Positions 1 through 7,546 of a stretch of 15,721 bases of DNA are shown piece after piece (positions within the stretch are counted from its first letter, which is position 1; each line of letters starts with the position of its first letter). The notes beneath the pieces were generated by a model that was not told where the DNA came from, made no database searches, and saw nothing but the letters and a program-made list of their open reading frames with translations. The translations under genes were made by a program, and so were the position numbers. The stretch is from Bacillota bacterium (GTDB lineage: Bacteria > Bacillota > Clostridia > Peptostreptococcales > Anaerovoracaceae): assembly GCA_016284485.1 (NCBI GenBank), contig JAEEOX010000014.1, positions 1 through 15,721 on the forward strand. The letters are read 5' to 3'.

Positions 1-3000
1 CGATGATCGTAGACGGAAACTATCTGCCGGTCATCCAGCAGGGCGCAGGTCTCGTTGAGATCAGCAAAGCCATCAATGCAACATCTGTTGTTATGATCGA
101 TAATGCTTTCCTCACAGTTCCCACAGGAGCTGCACAGGACGGCAAGGTCAAGGTTGAACTTGGCGACGATCCCAAGAAGCTTGGTGAATATTTCTATTCA
201 TTCACCATCTATAATACAACCAATGAGGACGAGTACTTCGAACTGGATTCAGATTTCTTCACCCAGTATCTGGAGAGCTATCCCGAAGACGGGATCTCGT
301 TCCTCACAAATGACATCGATGACCTCGATGTTACCGTTAACTACACATGGAAGCCCACTCCTCAAGTAGAGGGACAGGACGCACATGACGTGGATAAGGA
401 CGGCGATACCGATAAGCTGGATGCTCAGGCGATCCTTGACTATCTGACCGGTGAGAGAAGCGAGGATGGACTCATCCTTGAAGCAGGTGAGATGGACGGA
501 GACGGCAAGCTTACCACTTATGACGCACATCTTCTCCTTGACTACGCCATCGGCGATGGTGCAACAAACTATGTCCTTCCCGCAGGCGGCAAGGCTGAAG
601 TTTACGTTACACTGAAACTTAACGAAGACTTAAGTGAGTATCCCGTAGGCGCATACATCGAAGGATTCACATACGCTAACTGTGTGAATGCGACAGATGA
701 AGGACTTAGCCTTGAGACATCTCACTCCATCCCGGTGCTGGGATTCTACGGCAACTGGACAGATTCCTCCATGTTCGACTACACATCTCTGGTAGATGTG
801 CTCAACTACGGAGAGGATAACGTCTGGCCGTCATATTCCGGCAACTACTCCAACTACTTCCAGCTGAAGCAGGGAACACATCAGTTCATTTTCACAGGAA
901 ACCCGTACGTTGCAGAGGAAGAATTCCCTGCTGACCGTCTCGCAATGACCAGCGATACGCTGATCAAGAAGGTTTCCTATAACCTTATCCGTAACGCTGC
1001 GACAACAGGATTTGCTGTCAGCAAACTGAATGAGGAGGGCAAGATCACAGAAGTGCTTGACGCCACCATTCAGAACATCCTGATGTATGGTCTCTATACG
1101 GATACTCAGGGCACTCAGCAGAACACAGGATCCAAGAATTGCTTCGTAGGAAAGACTCCCGCGGATTATGGACTCCATGAGGGAGACCTGTTCCGTGCAG
1201 GCTTCTACGCCATTCCGGAATACAATGCAATGCTTTACACCGCCAAGACACATATGGCAGGTGAAGGACATATGTATTTCGCTGATAACGGCTATCTCGG
1301 CACCGATGAGGAATTTGCCGGAGCCATCATGGATGAAGACAGACCTCTGGGTGAGGGTGCATACGTCGGATACGACTTCGTCGTTGACGATACGCTTCCT
1401 GTCATCAAGTCAGTGAACTATGATGAGAATGAAGGAACAGTCACCATCAAGGCTTCTGATAACGAGCATCTTGCTATCGTAAGTCTCGTATCACTTGACG
1501 GAAGCGTTTACTATGCTTATGAAGTTCCTGAAGAAGCGGATGCGGAAGTAGTCCTTGACATCTCTGAGGTCGTGGATGACATCCCGATGTACGCTGCCGT
1601 ATTCGTCGGCGACTATGCCGGAAACGAAGTGGTCCAGCTTCTCAAGGTCAACGATAATGATCCTGAGTTCGAAGATCCTACAGCCCCCGAATACATCGAG
1701 ATGAGTTCAGAGGACCTGGCGATCTACAAGGGCAACACTGAAGAAGTTTCCGCAAAAGTCATTCCTATCACAGCGACCAACACCAACGTGACCTGGAAAT
1801 CCACGAATGAAAGTGTGGCAACAGTTTCCAATGGCACTATCACAGCGGTAGCAGCCGGCGAGGCTGACATCATTGCGACATCTGAAGCAGACAGCACCGT
1901 AACAGGCACATGCCATGTGAAGGTCATAAGCGTCGAGGGAGAACTCAAGGCAATTGCCTGGGACTACAAGATCGAAGGCAATGAGAACGAGTACGTCATC
2001 AAGATGGATGTCTCAGATGCTGCAAATCTGAAGACATACGAGAAACTTGGCGATGCCAAGGGAATCTCTACTACTACAGCGTACTATGGACTTCCCGCCG
2101 GAACGAACATCATGCAAAACGACCCCAGTGAGCTCTATGTCGGAACATTCGACTACAGCACCGGTGACGGCGAGATCTACAAGACGGATGCAAACTATAA
2201 CTTTGTGGACACCAACCCGGAGACACCTGAGATCGATTCCATCGGACCCGTATATCTGCCCGTAGTTGACTCCGCTTTAGGATATCCCGCTACCGGATCT
2301 GCAAGAGACATGGCATATGTATATGGACCATATCTCGTTCTTGGTAACAGTGATCCTTCAATAGAGATCGATGGCGCTGACCCGGGTAGTGTGGCAGTTC
2401 CCATCGATGTCACAACACATCCGAACTATCAGTCTGACGGCACATACTTCTGCGCACTTGCTCTTAAGGGCTATGACAATGAGTATACACCGGAATACTA
2501 CGTACTGGATGATACCGGAATGCTTTGGGACGCCGTAGGTAAGTGGGGCAAGACCAATACAGGAGAAGATACTCTTCAGTTTGAGCTTACCGAGCTGTTC
2601 AACGTAGGGTTCGAACCCAACTGGCTGAGACAGAGCATGTTCTACGACGATGAACTGGATGCACTGTACATTGCTTACACCATAGCAGGAACAAGCACCA
2701 CTCTCTATTATGTAGATGTAGAGGATGAACTCGTTCTGGAGATGGGAGAGTTCGGCGATGAGGTATGGCCCGTGACAGGTCTTTTCAACAAGCCCACGAC
2801 CGGACTTGGTGGACCCGCTCCCGTAGTGGGCTCACACAACTTCGACATGGAAGCAGTCAAGGCCAACATGGCTGAGCTCAATGCTTTCCGTGACAAGGTA
2901 CTTGCCGAGGGAGCCAACGGATCCACCAATTCCGTGTCTGTCTCAGACAGACAGAAGACAGGCAACTTAACTATCGTAGATCCTGTGACTGCAGAACCTC

Positions 3001-4367
3001 TCGTGTTCGATGATGGTGAAACTCATATGTGGGTCGAGGTGGATGAGCTGACCACAAACGGATTTGCGACGATCAAGTATGATCCGGAGGTCCTTACGTA
3101 TGTTGGACCAAGATCATTTGTTTCAGAAACTGAGGATGGCCCCGTTCCTATTTCCTGGCTCACATCTATCCATGCTGACCAGGAGAATGGACTCATAACG
3201 ATCGCCTATGCAGATAAGAATTTAATCGAGAGTTATGCCATCGCATGTCTGGAATTCAAAGCTGCCAATACATGTGAAGCAAGTGAAGTGGTCACCACTA
3301 CCATTGAGAGAAACGATGAGTTTGATCTTAATGAAGTCTCCACAGCCTATCTTACATCACACGTCTGGGGCGAATGGGAATATGATGAGGAAAACGAGGC
3401 GTTCACCCGCGAATGCGAGAAATGCGGTGCTACCGAATCAGAACAGTTCCCCGTCAGAGTCAAGGGCAAGACAAGATATGCCACATCCATGGAAGTCGCC
3501 AACAAGTACAAGGAACTTGCAGGTATTGAGAAATTCGAGGCAATAGTCGTCGCCACCGGCGATGCATTCCCGGATGCTCTTACCGGAAGCTATGTTTCCA
3601 TCGAGTACGGCGCACCGATGCTGCTTATCAACAAGCAGGAGAAGGTCATGAATGAGATCCTCGACTACATCTACGAGAACGCTGAAGACGGCGCTGAAGT
3701 ATTCCTTCTCGGAGGAAAAGGCGCAGTCGATGAAAGCTTCGAGACAGCCCTGAAGAATAAGGGATACGATGTGACAAGACTGTCCGGTAAGGGCAGATAT
3801 GACACCAACCTGGCTATCCTCGATGAGGTGGGAGTTGGCAGCGAGCTTCTCGTATGCAGCGGTCTGGATTGGCCCGATGCTGCAACATCATCAGCAACAG
3901 GTCTTCCGATCCTGATTGTTGGAAAGGAACTCAACGCTGAGCAGAAGGCCTTCCTTGAGGCAAATGACTTTGAGGACATCTACGTAGTAGGCGGAAAGGC
4001 TGCCGTAAGCGAAGAAATGTTTACAGCACTTAAGCCCTACGCCAAGAACGTAACAAGAGTAGCCGGCAAGAACAGAGCAGCCACAGCCATAGCTGTTGCT
4101 GAGGAATTCTATTCTGAAGGCATTTCAACTCTGGTATTCGCATATCAGAACAACTTCCCCGACTGCATCTCCGGCGGACTCCTTGCATACGAGCTTGGCG
4201 CTCCGATCCTGTACGGACCCAGCTATCTGGATATCAATACAGAGTTCGTGGAGCAGTGCGGATCAATGAATGCCTATGCTCTCGGCGGAAAGAGTCTGGT
4301 AACCACAGAATTCTTCCTGGAGGCATATGCAGATATGCTCTTATGGCGTTTCGGATACGAGCAGTAA
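1..4367 (+). CDS. S8 family (lactocepin/C5a peptidase-like) cell-wall protease, C-terminal part, with dockerin-like, Big2, cohesin-like and three CWB2 domains
   Basis: The gene is cut at its 5' end: the frame is open from base 1, and the first Met at base 3 is internal. Numbering from that Met, residues 9-25 (VIQQGAGLVEISKAI) match the conserved end of the subtilisin-like catalytic domain of lactocepins, so the catalytic triad lies outside the window. Then come an Fn3-like lactocepin domain (about 30-245, ending in PAGGKAEVYVTL and LGFYGNW). It is interrupted at about 129-184 by two dockerin-like calcium loops (DVDKDGDTDKLD, EMDGDGKLTTYD). Further domains are a second Ig-like segment (465-555), a Big2 domain (564-643), a region of unknown fold (645-975), a cohesin-like domain (978-1108), an HVWGEW plus CEKC element (1120-1141), and CWB2 repeats from about 1151, 1257 and 1350. 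CWB2 repeats attach surface proteins non-covalently to wall polymers. The likely role is an extracellular, wall-bound peptidase. The domain order is read from sequence; the cohesin-like assignment is the least certain. Confidence 0.88.
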   Translation, partial: MIVDGNYLPVIQQGAGLVEISKAINATSVVMIDNAFLTVPTGAAQDGKVKVELGDDPKKLGEYFYSFTIYNTTNEDEYFELDSDFFTQYLESYPEDGISFLTNDIDDLDVTVNYTWKPTPQVEGQDAHDVDKDGDTDKLDAQAILDYLTGERSEDGLILEAGEMDGDGKLTTYDAHLLLDYAIGDGATNYVLPAGGKAEVYVTLKLNEDLSEYPVGAYIEGFTYANCVNATDEGLSLETSHSIPVLGFYGNWTDSSMFDYTSLVDVLNYGEDNVWPSYSGNYSNYFQLKQGTHQFIFTGNPYVAEEEFPADRLAMTSDTLIKKVSYNLIRNAATTGFAVSKLNEEGKITEVLDATIQNILMYGLYTDTQGTQQNTGSKNCFVGKTPADYGLHEGDLFRAGFYAIPEYNAMLYTAKTHMAGEGHMYFADNGYLGTDEEFAGAIMDEDRPLGEGAYVGYDFVVDDTLPVIKSVNYDENEGTVTIKASDNEHLAIVSLVSLDGSVYYAYEVPEEADAEVVLDISEVVDDIPMYAAVFVGDYAGNEVVQLLKVNDNDPEFEDPTAPEYIEMSSEDLAIYKGNTEEVSAKVIPITATNTNVTWKSTNESVATVSNGTITAVAAGEADIIATSEADSTVTGTCHVKVISVEGELKAIAWDYKIEGNENEYVIKMDVSDAANLKTYEKLGDAKGISTTTAYYGLPAGTNIMQNDPSELYVGTFDYSTGDGEIYKTDANYNFVDTNPETPEIDSIGPVYLPVVDSALGYPATGSARDMAYVYGPYLVLGNSDPSIEIDGADPGSVAVPIDVTTHPNYQSDGTYFCALALKGYDNEYTPEYYVLDDTGMLWDAVGKWGKTNTGEDTLQFELTELFNVGFEPNWLRQSMFYDDELDALYIAYTIAGTSTTLYYVDVEDELVLEMGEFGDEVWPVTGLFNKPTTGLGGPAPVVGSHNFDMEAVKANMAELNAFRDKVLAEGANGSTNSVSVSDRQKTGNLTIVDPVTAEPLVFDDGETHMWVEVDELTTNGFATIKYDPEVLTYVGPRSFVSETEDGPVPISWLTSIHADQENGLITIAYADKNLIESYAIACLEFKAANTCEASEVVTTTIERNDEFDLNEVSTAYLTSHVWGEWEYDEENEAFTRECEKCGATESEQFPVRVKGKTRYATSMEVANKYKELAGIEKFEAIVVATGDAFPDALTGSYVSIEYGAPMLLINKQEKVMNEILDYIYENAEDGAEVFLLGGKGAVDESFETALKNKGYDVTRLSGKGRYDTNLAILDEVGVGSELLVCSGLDWPDAATSSATGLPILIVGKELNAEQKAFLEANDFEDIYVVGGKAAVSEEMFTALKPYAKNVTRVAGKNRAATAIAVAEEFYSEGISTLVFAYQNNFPDCISGGLLAYELGAPILYGPSYLDINTEFVEQCGSMNAYALGGKSLVTTEFFLEAYADMLLWRFGYEQ

Positions 4368-4413
4368 GCAAAAGATCAGGAGCTGAAAAGCTCTGACATC
4401 AAAAAAACATTTT

Positions 4414-4445
4414 CCGCCCGCGGCATTTGCTGCGGGCGGTTTTTT
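4414..4445 (+). terminator. Intrinsic terminator of the S8 protease gene
   Basis: The arms CCGCCCGC (4414-4421) and GCGGGCGG (4432-4439) pair perfectly and are followed by six T. A smaller hairpin with a GAAA loop (GAGCT/AGCTC, 4380-4393) precedes it. It closes the protease transcript before the lipoprotein gene. Confidence 0.9.
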
Positions 4446-4508
4446 GTGAGGGAAACGGGCTGGCTGGCCGACAAAATGGTAAGAAGTCATCCGGAGGTGA
4501 CAAAAGAC

Positions 4509-5003
4509 ATGAAAAAGAGCATTATCCTTTTACTGATAATACTGCTTTGCGTGACATGCTTCGCAGGCTGCAGAGGAAAAGAGGATCCGGCGCTTCACGC
4601 TGAGGATCCCATAACGGGCGCGGATGAGGATGAGACTGGTTCCGGGCGGGTGTATTTCGATACCGTCAAATATGATCCGGACAGTGGAATACTGTATTAC
4701 GTGATCATAAACGACTCGGATGAAACGGTGACCGTAGGCGGAGACGTGGTCCTGAAGAAAAAGACCATCGACGGGCTCTGGGCTGATGTGCTGCCGCTTA
4801 CATGGAACGGCGGATCGGGGGTCGACCGGGTGATCACTGCCTTAAGGGAGATCGCGCCAGGAGGCGTCTTTGAAGAGGAGATCGATATCCAGGGCATCTT
4901 CGGAGAACTCAAGGAGGGCGAATACAGGATCGTCATCCAGATAGGCACCACAGAGGGCTCAGAGGCGATTACAGGCGGTTTTGCCCTGTACCCGAGGATC
5001 TGA
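4509..5003 (+). CDS. Small lipoprotein with a Big_14-like Ig domain
   Basis: This is a 164-residue protein. The start at 4509 is chosen because GGAGGTGA (4493-4500) lies about 10 bases upstream and the resulting N-terminus is a classic lipoprotein signal: MKK, a hydrophobic core, then FAGC with the lipidated Cys at residue 21. The in-frame GTG at 4446 would add 21 residues before the signal and has no ribosome binding site. The mature part begins with a short acidic, flexible linker. It is followed by one beta-rich domain (about 45-164) with the pattern NDSDETVTVGGDVVLKKK, an IAPGG segment, then LKEGEYRIVIQIG. This resembles the Ig-like domain (Big_14 type) found in many small Firmicute lipoproteins; that assignment is by pattern only. 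It sits on the outer face of the membrane and its partner is unknown. No clear promoter is visible after the preceding terminator. Confidence 0.75.
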   Translation: MKKSIILLLIILLCVTCFAGCRGKEDPALHAEDPITGADEDETGSGRVYFDTVKYDPDSGILYYVIINDSDETVTVGGDVVLKKKTIDGLWADVLPLTWNGGSGVDRVITALREIAPGGVFEEEIDIQGIFGELKEGEYRIVIQIGTTEGSEAITGGFALYPRI

Positions 5004-5011
5004 CCAATGAT

Positions 5012-5041
5012 AAAAAACAGCCGTTATTTCGGCTGTTTTTT
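5012..5041. terminator. Bidirectional terminator between the lipoprotein gene and mazG
   Basis: AAAAAACAGCCG (5012-5023) pairs with CGGCTGTTTTTT (5030-5041) around a six-base loop. It has a T-run on both strands, so it can stop both convergent transcripts. The mazG stop codon (5024-5026) lies in the loop, so the 3' arm is also mazG coding sequence for its last residues. Confidence 0.88.
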
Positions 5042-5467
5042 CTTTTCTTCTTTTTCTTTGGCCTTGATGGCGTACCACCTGTCACGGATGGCGTCCACTG
5101 ATTCGAAGTGTTCTTCGGTGAACACGTGAGGGTGCCTGCGGATCATCTTGTCCGCCACGCCCTGGACCACGTCGTCAAAGGTGAACCAGCCGTATCTCTC
5201 GGCGAACTCGCTCTGGATCACCACCTGCAGCAGCACGTCCCCCAGCTCCTCGCAGAGATTCTCGTGGTCATCGTTGTCTATGGCTTCTATGACCTCGTTG
5301 GTCTCGTTGATGAGGCAGGGCTTCAGTGACTCTATGGACTGGGCGCTGTCCCAGGGGCAGCCCTCGTCCTTGTTGCAGAGGATGTGGACTATCTCCCTGA
5401 ATTCCTCCATGTCGTGGCGGTCGTGCTCTATGTATGTTTTGCCTGTGCTTTTGATCTTGGGTTCCAT
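5024..5467 (-). CDS. mazG: MazG-type nucleoside triphosphate pyrophosphohydrolase, single domain
   Basis: This is a 147-residue protein. The start at 5467 (MEPKIKSTG) is chosen because AGGAG (complement of 5473-5477) lies five bases upstream. The longer reading from 5605 would begin upstream of the mazG promoter and has no site. MazG hydrolyses NTPs and dNTPs to monophosphate and pyrophosphate, for housecleaning or control of nucleotide pools. Hallmarks are CPWDSAQSIESL, the metal-binding helix pair NETNEVIEAI ... EELGDVLLQVV (ExxE and ExxD), and RRHPHVF. The usual leading EE of the first motif is NE here. Only one MazG domain is present, against two in the roughly 260-residue E. coli protein; single-domain forms are known. 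The lysine-rich tail (EKEEKKKQPK) is partly encoded by the shared terminator. The gene is monocistronic and divergent from the met operon. Confidence 0.92.
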   Translation of the reverse strand: MEPKIKSTGKTYIEHDRHDMEEFREIVHILCNKDEGCPWDSAQSIESLKPCLINETNEVIEAIDNDDHENLCEELGDVLLQVVIQSEFAERYGWFTFDDVVQGVADKMIRRHPHVFTEEHFESVDAIRDRWYAIKAKEKEEKKKQPK

Positions 5468-5498
5468 GTTTTCTCCTGTGGTCAGATAAGATACATTT

Positions 5499-5527
5499 AT
5501 TATAATTAAAGGCGGGCGGCAGGGCAA
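5499..5527 (-). promoter_or_regulatory. Sigma-A-type promoter of mazG
   Basis: On the minus strand, TTGCCC (complement of 5522-5527), a 17-base spacer and TATAAT (complement of 5499-5504) point to a start near 5492, about 25 bases upstream of the mazG start codon. It is back-to-back with the met promoter. Confidence 0.7.
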
Positions 5528-5570
5528 GAACAACCGATACAGTATTTTTTGGTTTTTTGAATAAAGAATG

Positions 5571-5599
5571 TTGACATTCTTTGTCCGAAGATATATAAT
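5571..5599 (+). promoter_or_regulatory. Perfect-consensus sigma-A promoter of the met leader and metNIQ
   Basis: TTGACA (5571-5576), an exact 17-base spacer and TATAAT (5594-5599) form a full-consensus promoter, with transcription expected from about 5606. A promoter this strong upstream of a terminator suggests that control is exerted after initiation. Confidence 0.9.
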
Positions 5600-5629
5600 C
5601 AACACATATTTCAGAAAGGAAGAAGCGTA

Positions 5630-5743
5630 ATGGCGAATTATTCATCCAAGAATATCATGATGATGGATATGATGATGTGCATGGGCGCCATGTGCATGTT
5701 TGCTGATGCAAAGAATAGCTCGCCACGTTTCATATCCGACTGA
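5630..5743 (+). CDS. 37-residue Met/Cys-rich leader peptide upstream of metNIQ
   Basis: This short ORF starts at ATG 5630 with AAAGGA (5615-5620) nine bases upstream, and begins about 24 bases after the predicted transcription start. It stops at TGA 5741-5743. The peptide has ten Met in 37 residues. Nine of them fall in codons 10-23 (MMMDMMMCMGAMCM), and both Cys (17, 22) lie in the same cluster. It has no signal peptide or membrane segment. An intrinsic terminator follows 18 bases after the stop, and then metN. Its position (promoter, Met-codon run, terminator, methionine transporter) is that of an attenuation leader peptide whose translation senses charged tRNA-Met. The alternative is a free-standing Met-rich peptide, for example metal-binding. 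It is not a family I recognise; function is inferred from arrangement. Confidence 0.75.
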   Translation: MANYSSKNIMMMDMMMCMGAMCMFADAKNSSPRFISD

Positions 5744-5781
5744 GATCAATATCAGAACCGGACCGGGAAGCCAGGCGGGCT
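5664..5781 (+). promoter_or_regulatory. Candidate attenuator: alternative leader RNA pairings
   Basis: TGGATATGA (5664-5672, inside the Met codons) can pair over 9 bp with TCATATCCG (5730-5738), with one G-U. AGCTCGCC (5717-5724) can pair over 8 bp (one G-U) with GGCGGGCT (5774-5781), which takes the terminator loop and the first bases of its 3' arm. A ribosome stalled on Met codons would block the first pairing and leave the second free, opening the terminator. The pairings are seen in sequence; the mechanism is inference. No S-box or T-box motif is visible in this leader. Confidence 0.55.
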
Positions 5782-5795
5782 CCCCGGTTTTTTTT
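5762..5795 (+). terminator. Intrinsic terminator in the met leader (attenuator)
   Basis: ACCGGGAAGCC (5762-5772) pairs with GGCTCCCCGGT (5778-5788) with one A-C mismatch, a five-base loop and eight T. It lies between the leader peptide stop and the metN ribosome binding site, so the operon is expressed only by readthrough unless another promoter exists; none is visible. Confidence 0.88.
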
Positions 5796-5822
5796 ATTAA
5801 GGTCGCAAGGAGAAAACGATAG

Positions 5823-6827
5823 ATGATAGAGATACGACATCTGGGCAAAACATTCAGGACCAAGGACAAGGAGATCACCGCTCTGGATGACATCAACCTG
5901 ACCATCAGGGACGGCGAGATCTTCGGCATAATCGGTCTTTCGGGAGCAGGGAAGAGCACGCTGGTACGCTGCATCAATCTTCTGGAGAGACCCACCTCAG
6001 GCGAGGTCATAATCGACGGAAGGTCCATAGGGGAGCTTCCGGAGAAGGAACTGCTGAAGCTCAGACAGAGCATAGGGATGATCTTCCAGGACTTCGCTCT
6101 CCTGGAACAGAGAAACGTTCTGGACAATGTTTGCTTCCCCATGGAGATCGCAGGGAAGCCCAGGGCACAGGCCAGGGAGAGGGCAAAGGAACTGTTGGAA
6201 AGGGTTGGGCTGACTGAAAGGTCCTCCAGCTATCCTTCACAGCTCTCGGGAGGCCAGAAGCAGAGGGTGGCCATAGCCAGAGCGCTGGCCATGGACCCAA
6301 AGTACATCCTCTGTGACGAGGCCACCAGCGCGCTGGACCCGACGACCACCAGATCCATACTGGAACTTCTTAAGGACATAAACAGGGACCTGGGAGTCAC
6401 GGTGGTGGTCATAACCCACGAGATGAAGGTAATAGACCAGATCTGCGACAGAGTCGCGATCATCGATAAAAGCAACATCGCCGAGGAGGGCAAGGTGAGC
6501 GACGTGTTCACCAACCCGCAGTCGGCCATAGGAAGAGAGCTCATCCTTCCCAGCGACAGGACAGACGCCCTGGAAGCTCTGGGAGGAGAAAAGATCAGGA
6601 TCATCTTCGACGGTCAGGAAGCCGGAGAGCCCGTGATCGCCAGGATGGTTCTCGAAAGTCAGGTGCCCGTCAGCATCATCTATGCTGACACCAGAGAAGT
6701 CGGAGACGTGACCTACGGTCACATGGTGGTCGGACTTCCCAGAGACCCGCGCCAGGCCGCCAAGATCAAGGCATGGCTTGAGCAGAGCACCGTCGAATGG
6801 CGGGTCGAGAAAGAGGAGGTGATATAA
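5823..6827 (+). CDS. metN: Methionine ABC transporter ATP-binding protein MetN
   Basis: This 334-residue protein is the ATPase of the MetNIQ methionine importer and acts on the cytoplasmic face of the membrane. It shows Walker A GLSGAGKST (38-46), Q-loop Q89, signature LSGGQKQR (141-148), Walker B ILCDE (162-166) and H-loop His199. The C-terminal roughly 80 residues (255-334, GEKIRIIFDG ... VEWRVEKEEV) are the NIL domain, which in E. coli MetN binds cytoplasmic methionine and inhibits transport. That feature separates MetN from glutamine/polar amino acid ATPases. AAGGAG (5807-5812) lies ten bases before the start. It is the first gene of metN-metI-metQ, and its stop is directly abutted by the metI start. 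Expression probably depends on the Met-rich leader and terminator upstream. Confidence 0.96.
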   Translation: MIEIRHLGKTFRTKDKEITALDDINLTIRDGEIFGIIGLSGAGKSTLVRCINLLERPTSGEVIIDGRSIGELPEKELLKLRQSIGMIFQDFALLEQRNVLDNVCFPMEIAGKPRAQARERAKELLERVGLTERSSSYPSQLSGGQKQRVAIARALAMDPKYILCDEATSALDPTTTRSILELLKDINRDLGVTVVVITHEMKVIDQICDRVAIIDKSNIAEEGKVSDVFTNPQSAIGRELILPSDRTDALEALGGEKIRIIFDGQEAGEPVIARMVLESQVPVSIIYADTREVGDVTYGHMVVGLPRDPRQAAKIKAWLEQSTVEWRVEKEEVI

Positions 6828-7505
6828 ATGTCTGATATGCTTAGACAATTGATGGACAACAATGTGATCCTCATGGGGATCTGGGAGACCATCTATATGA
6901 CAGTTATATCATCGGCTTTCGCCTATCTGTTCGGTCTGCCGCTGGGTGTTTTGCTCCAGGTGACCTCCGATACGGGGATCAGACCCAAGAGAGCACTCAA
7001 CAGAGTGGTGGGCTTCGTGGTCAACTTTTTCAGGAGCATCCCATTCATCATACTGATGGTGGCGATGCTGCCGGTGGCCAGGTTCGTGGTAGGAACCGCC
7101 CTGGGCAACAAGGCTGTGATTGTGATGCTGGTCATCGCAGCAGCTCCATACGTGGCCAGAATGGTGGAAAGCTCACTTAACGAGGTGGACGCAGGGGTCA
7201 TTGAAGCCGCACAGGCCATGGGAGCCAACACCTTCCAGGTGATATGGAAGGTTCTCCTTCCGGAAGCGAGACCGTCGCTTCTGAACGGAGCCACCATCGC
7301 AATGGTGACCATCCTGGGTTACTCGGCGATGGCCGCCACCATAGGAGGCACGGGTCTCGGCCAGATAGCCATCACCTACGGACACCAGAGATCCAAGGAC
7401 GACGTGATCTGGGTATGCGTGATCCTGATGGTGATCATAGTTCAGATCATCCAGGAGATCGGCACCCGCGCCGCGAAAGTATCCGACAGAAGGATACAGG
7501 AATAG
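6828..7505 (+). CDS. metI: Methionine ABC transporter permease MetI
   Basis: This is a 225-residue integral membrane permease, about the normal length (217-230) for MetI, with roughly five hydrophobic segments. The substrate-gating, ATPase-coupling EAA loop is clear at about 124-155 (EAAQAMGANTFQVIWKVLLPEA, shortened here to its key E127, A128 and G132). The N-terminal part (WETIYMTVISSAFAYLFGLP) and the NFFRSIPFIIL segment are typical of MetI. The start codon follows the metN stop with no gap, and GAGGAGGTGAT (6813-6823) inside the end of metN serves as ribosome binding site, implying translational coupling. The protein works as a homodimer with two MetN and receives substrate from the lipoprotein MetQ encoded next. 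Confidence 0.95.
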   Translation: MSDMLRQLMDNNVILMGIWETIYMTVISSAFAYLFGLPLGVLLQVTSDTGIRPKRALNRVVGFVVNFFRSIPFIILMVAMLPVARFVVGTALGNKAVIVMLVIAAAPYVARMVESSLNEVDAGVIEAAQAMGANTFQVIWKVLLPEARPSLLNGATIAMVTILGYSAMAATIGGTGLGQIAITYGHQRSKDDVIWVCVILMVIIVQIIQEIGTRAAKVSDRRIQE

Positions 7506-7546
7506 CAAAAAACTCAACTTAAAGAATATTTCAGGAGGATATAGAA

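Noticed and set aside
831..1271. 146-residue minus-strand ORF inside the protease gene
   Set aside because: Antisense to a continuous, domain-rich frame, with no ribosome binding site or family features.
4446..4508. N-terminal extension of the lipoprotein from GTG 4446
   Set aside because: It would place 21 residues before a perfect lipoprotein signal and begins in the tail of the preceding terminator.
5468..5605. 46-residue N-terminal extension of MazG
   Set aside because: It would start upstream of the mazG promoter, crosses into the divergent met promoter, and has no ribosome binding site; the start at 5467 has one.
5606..5822. SAM (S-box) riboswitch or Met T-box upstream of metN
   Set aside because: No S-box core or T-box consensus sequence can be seen, and most of the leader is occupied by the short ORF and terminator.
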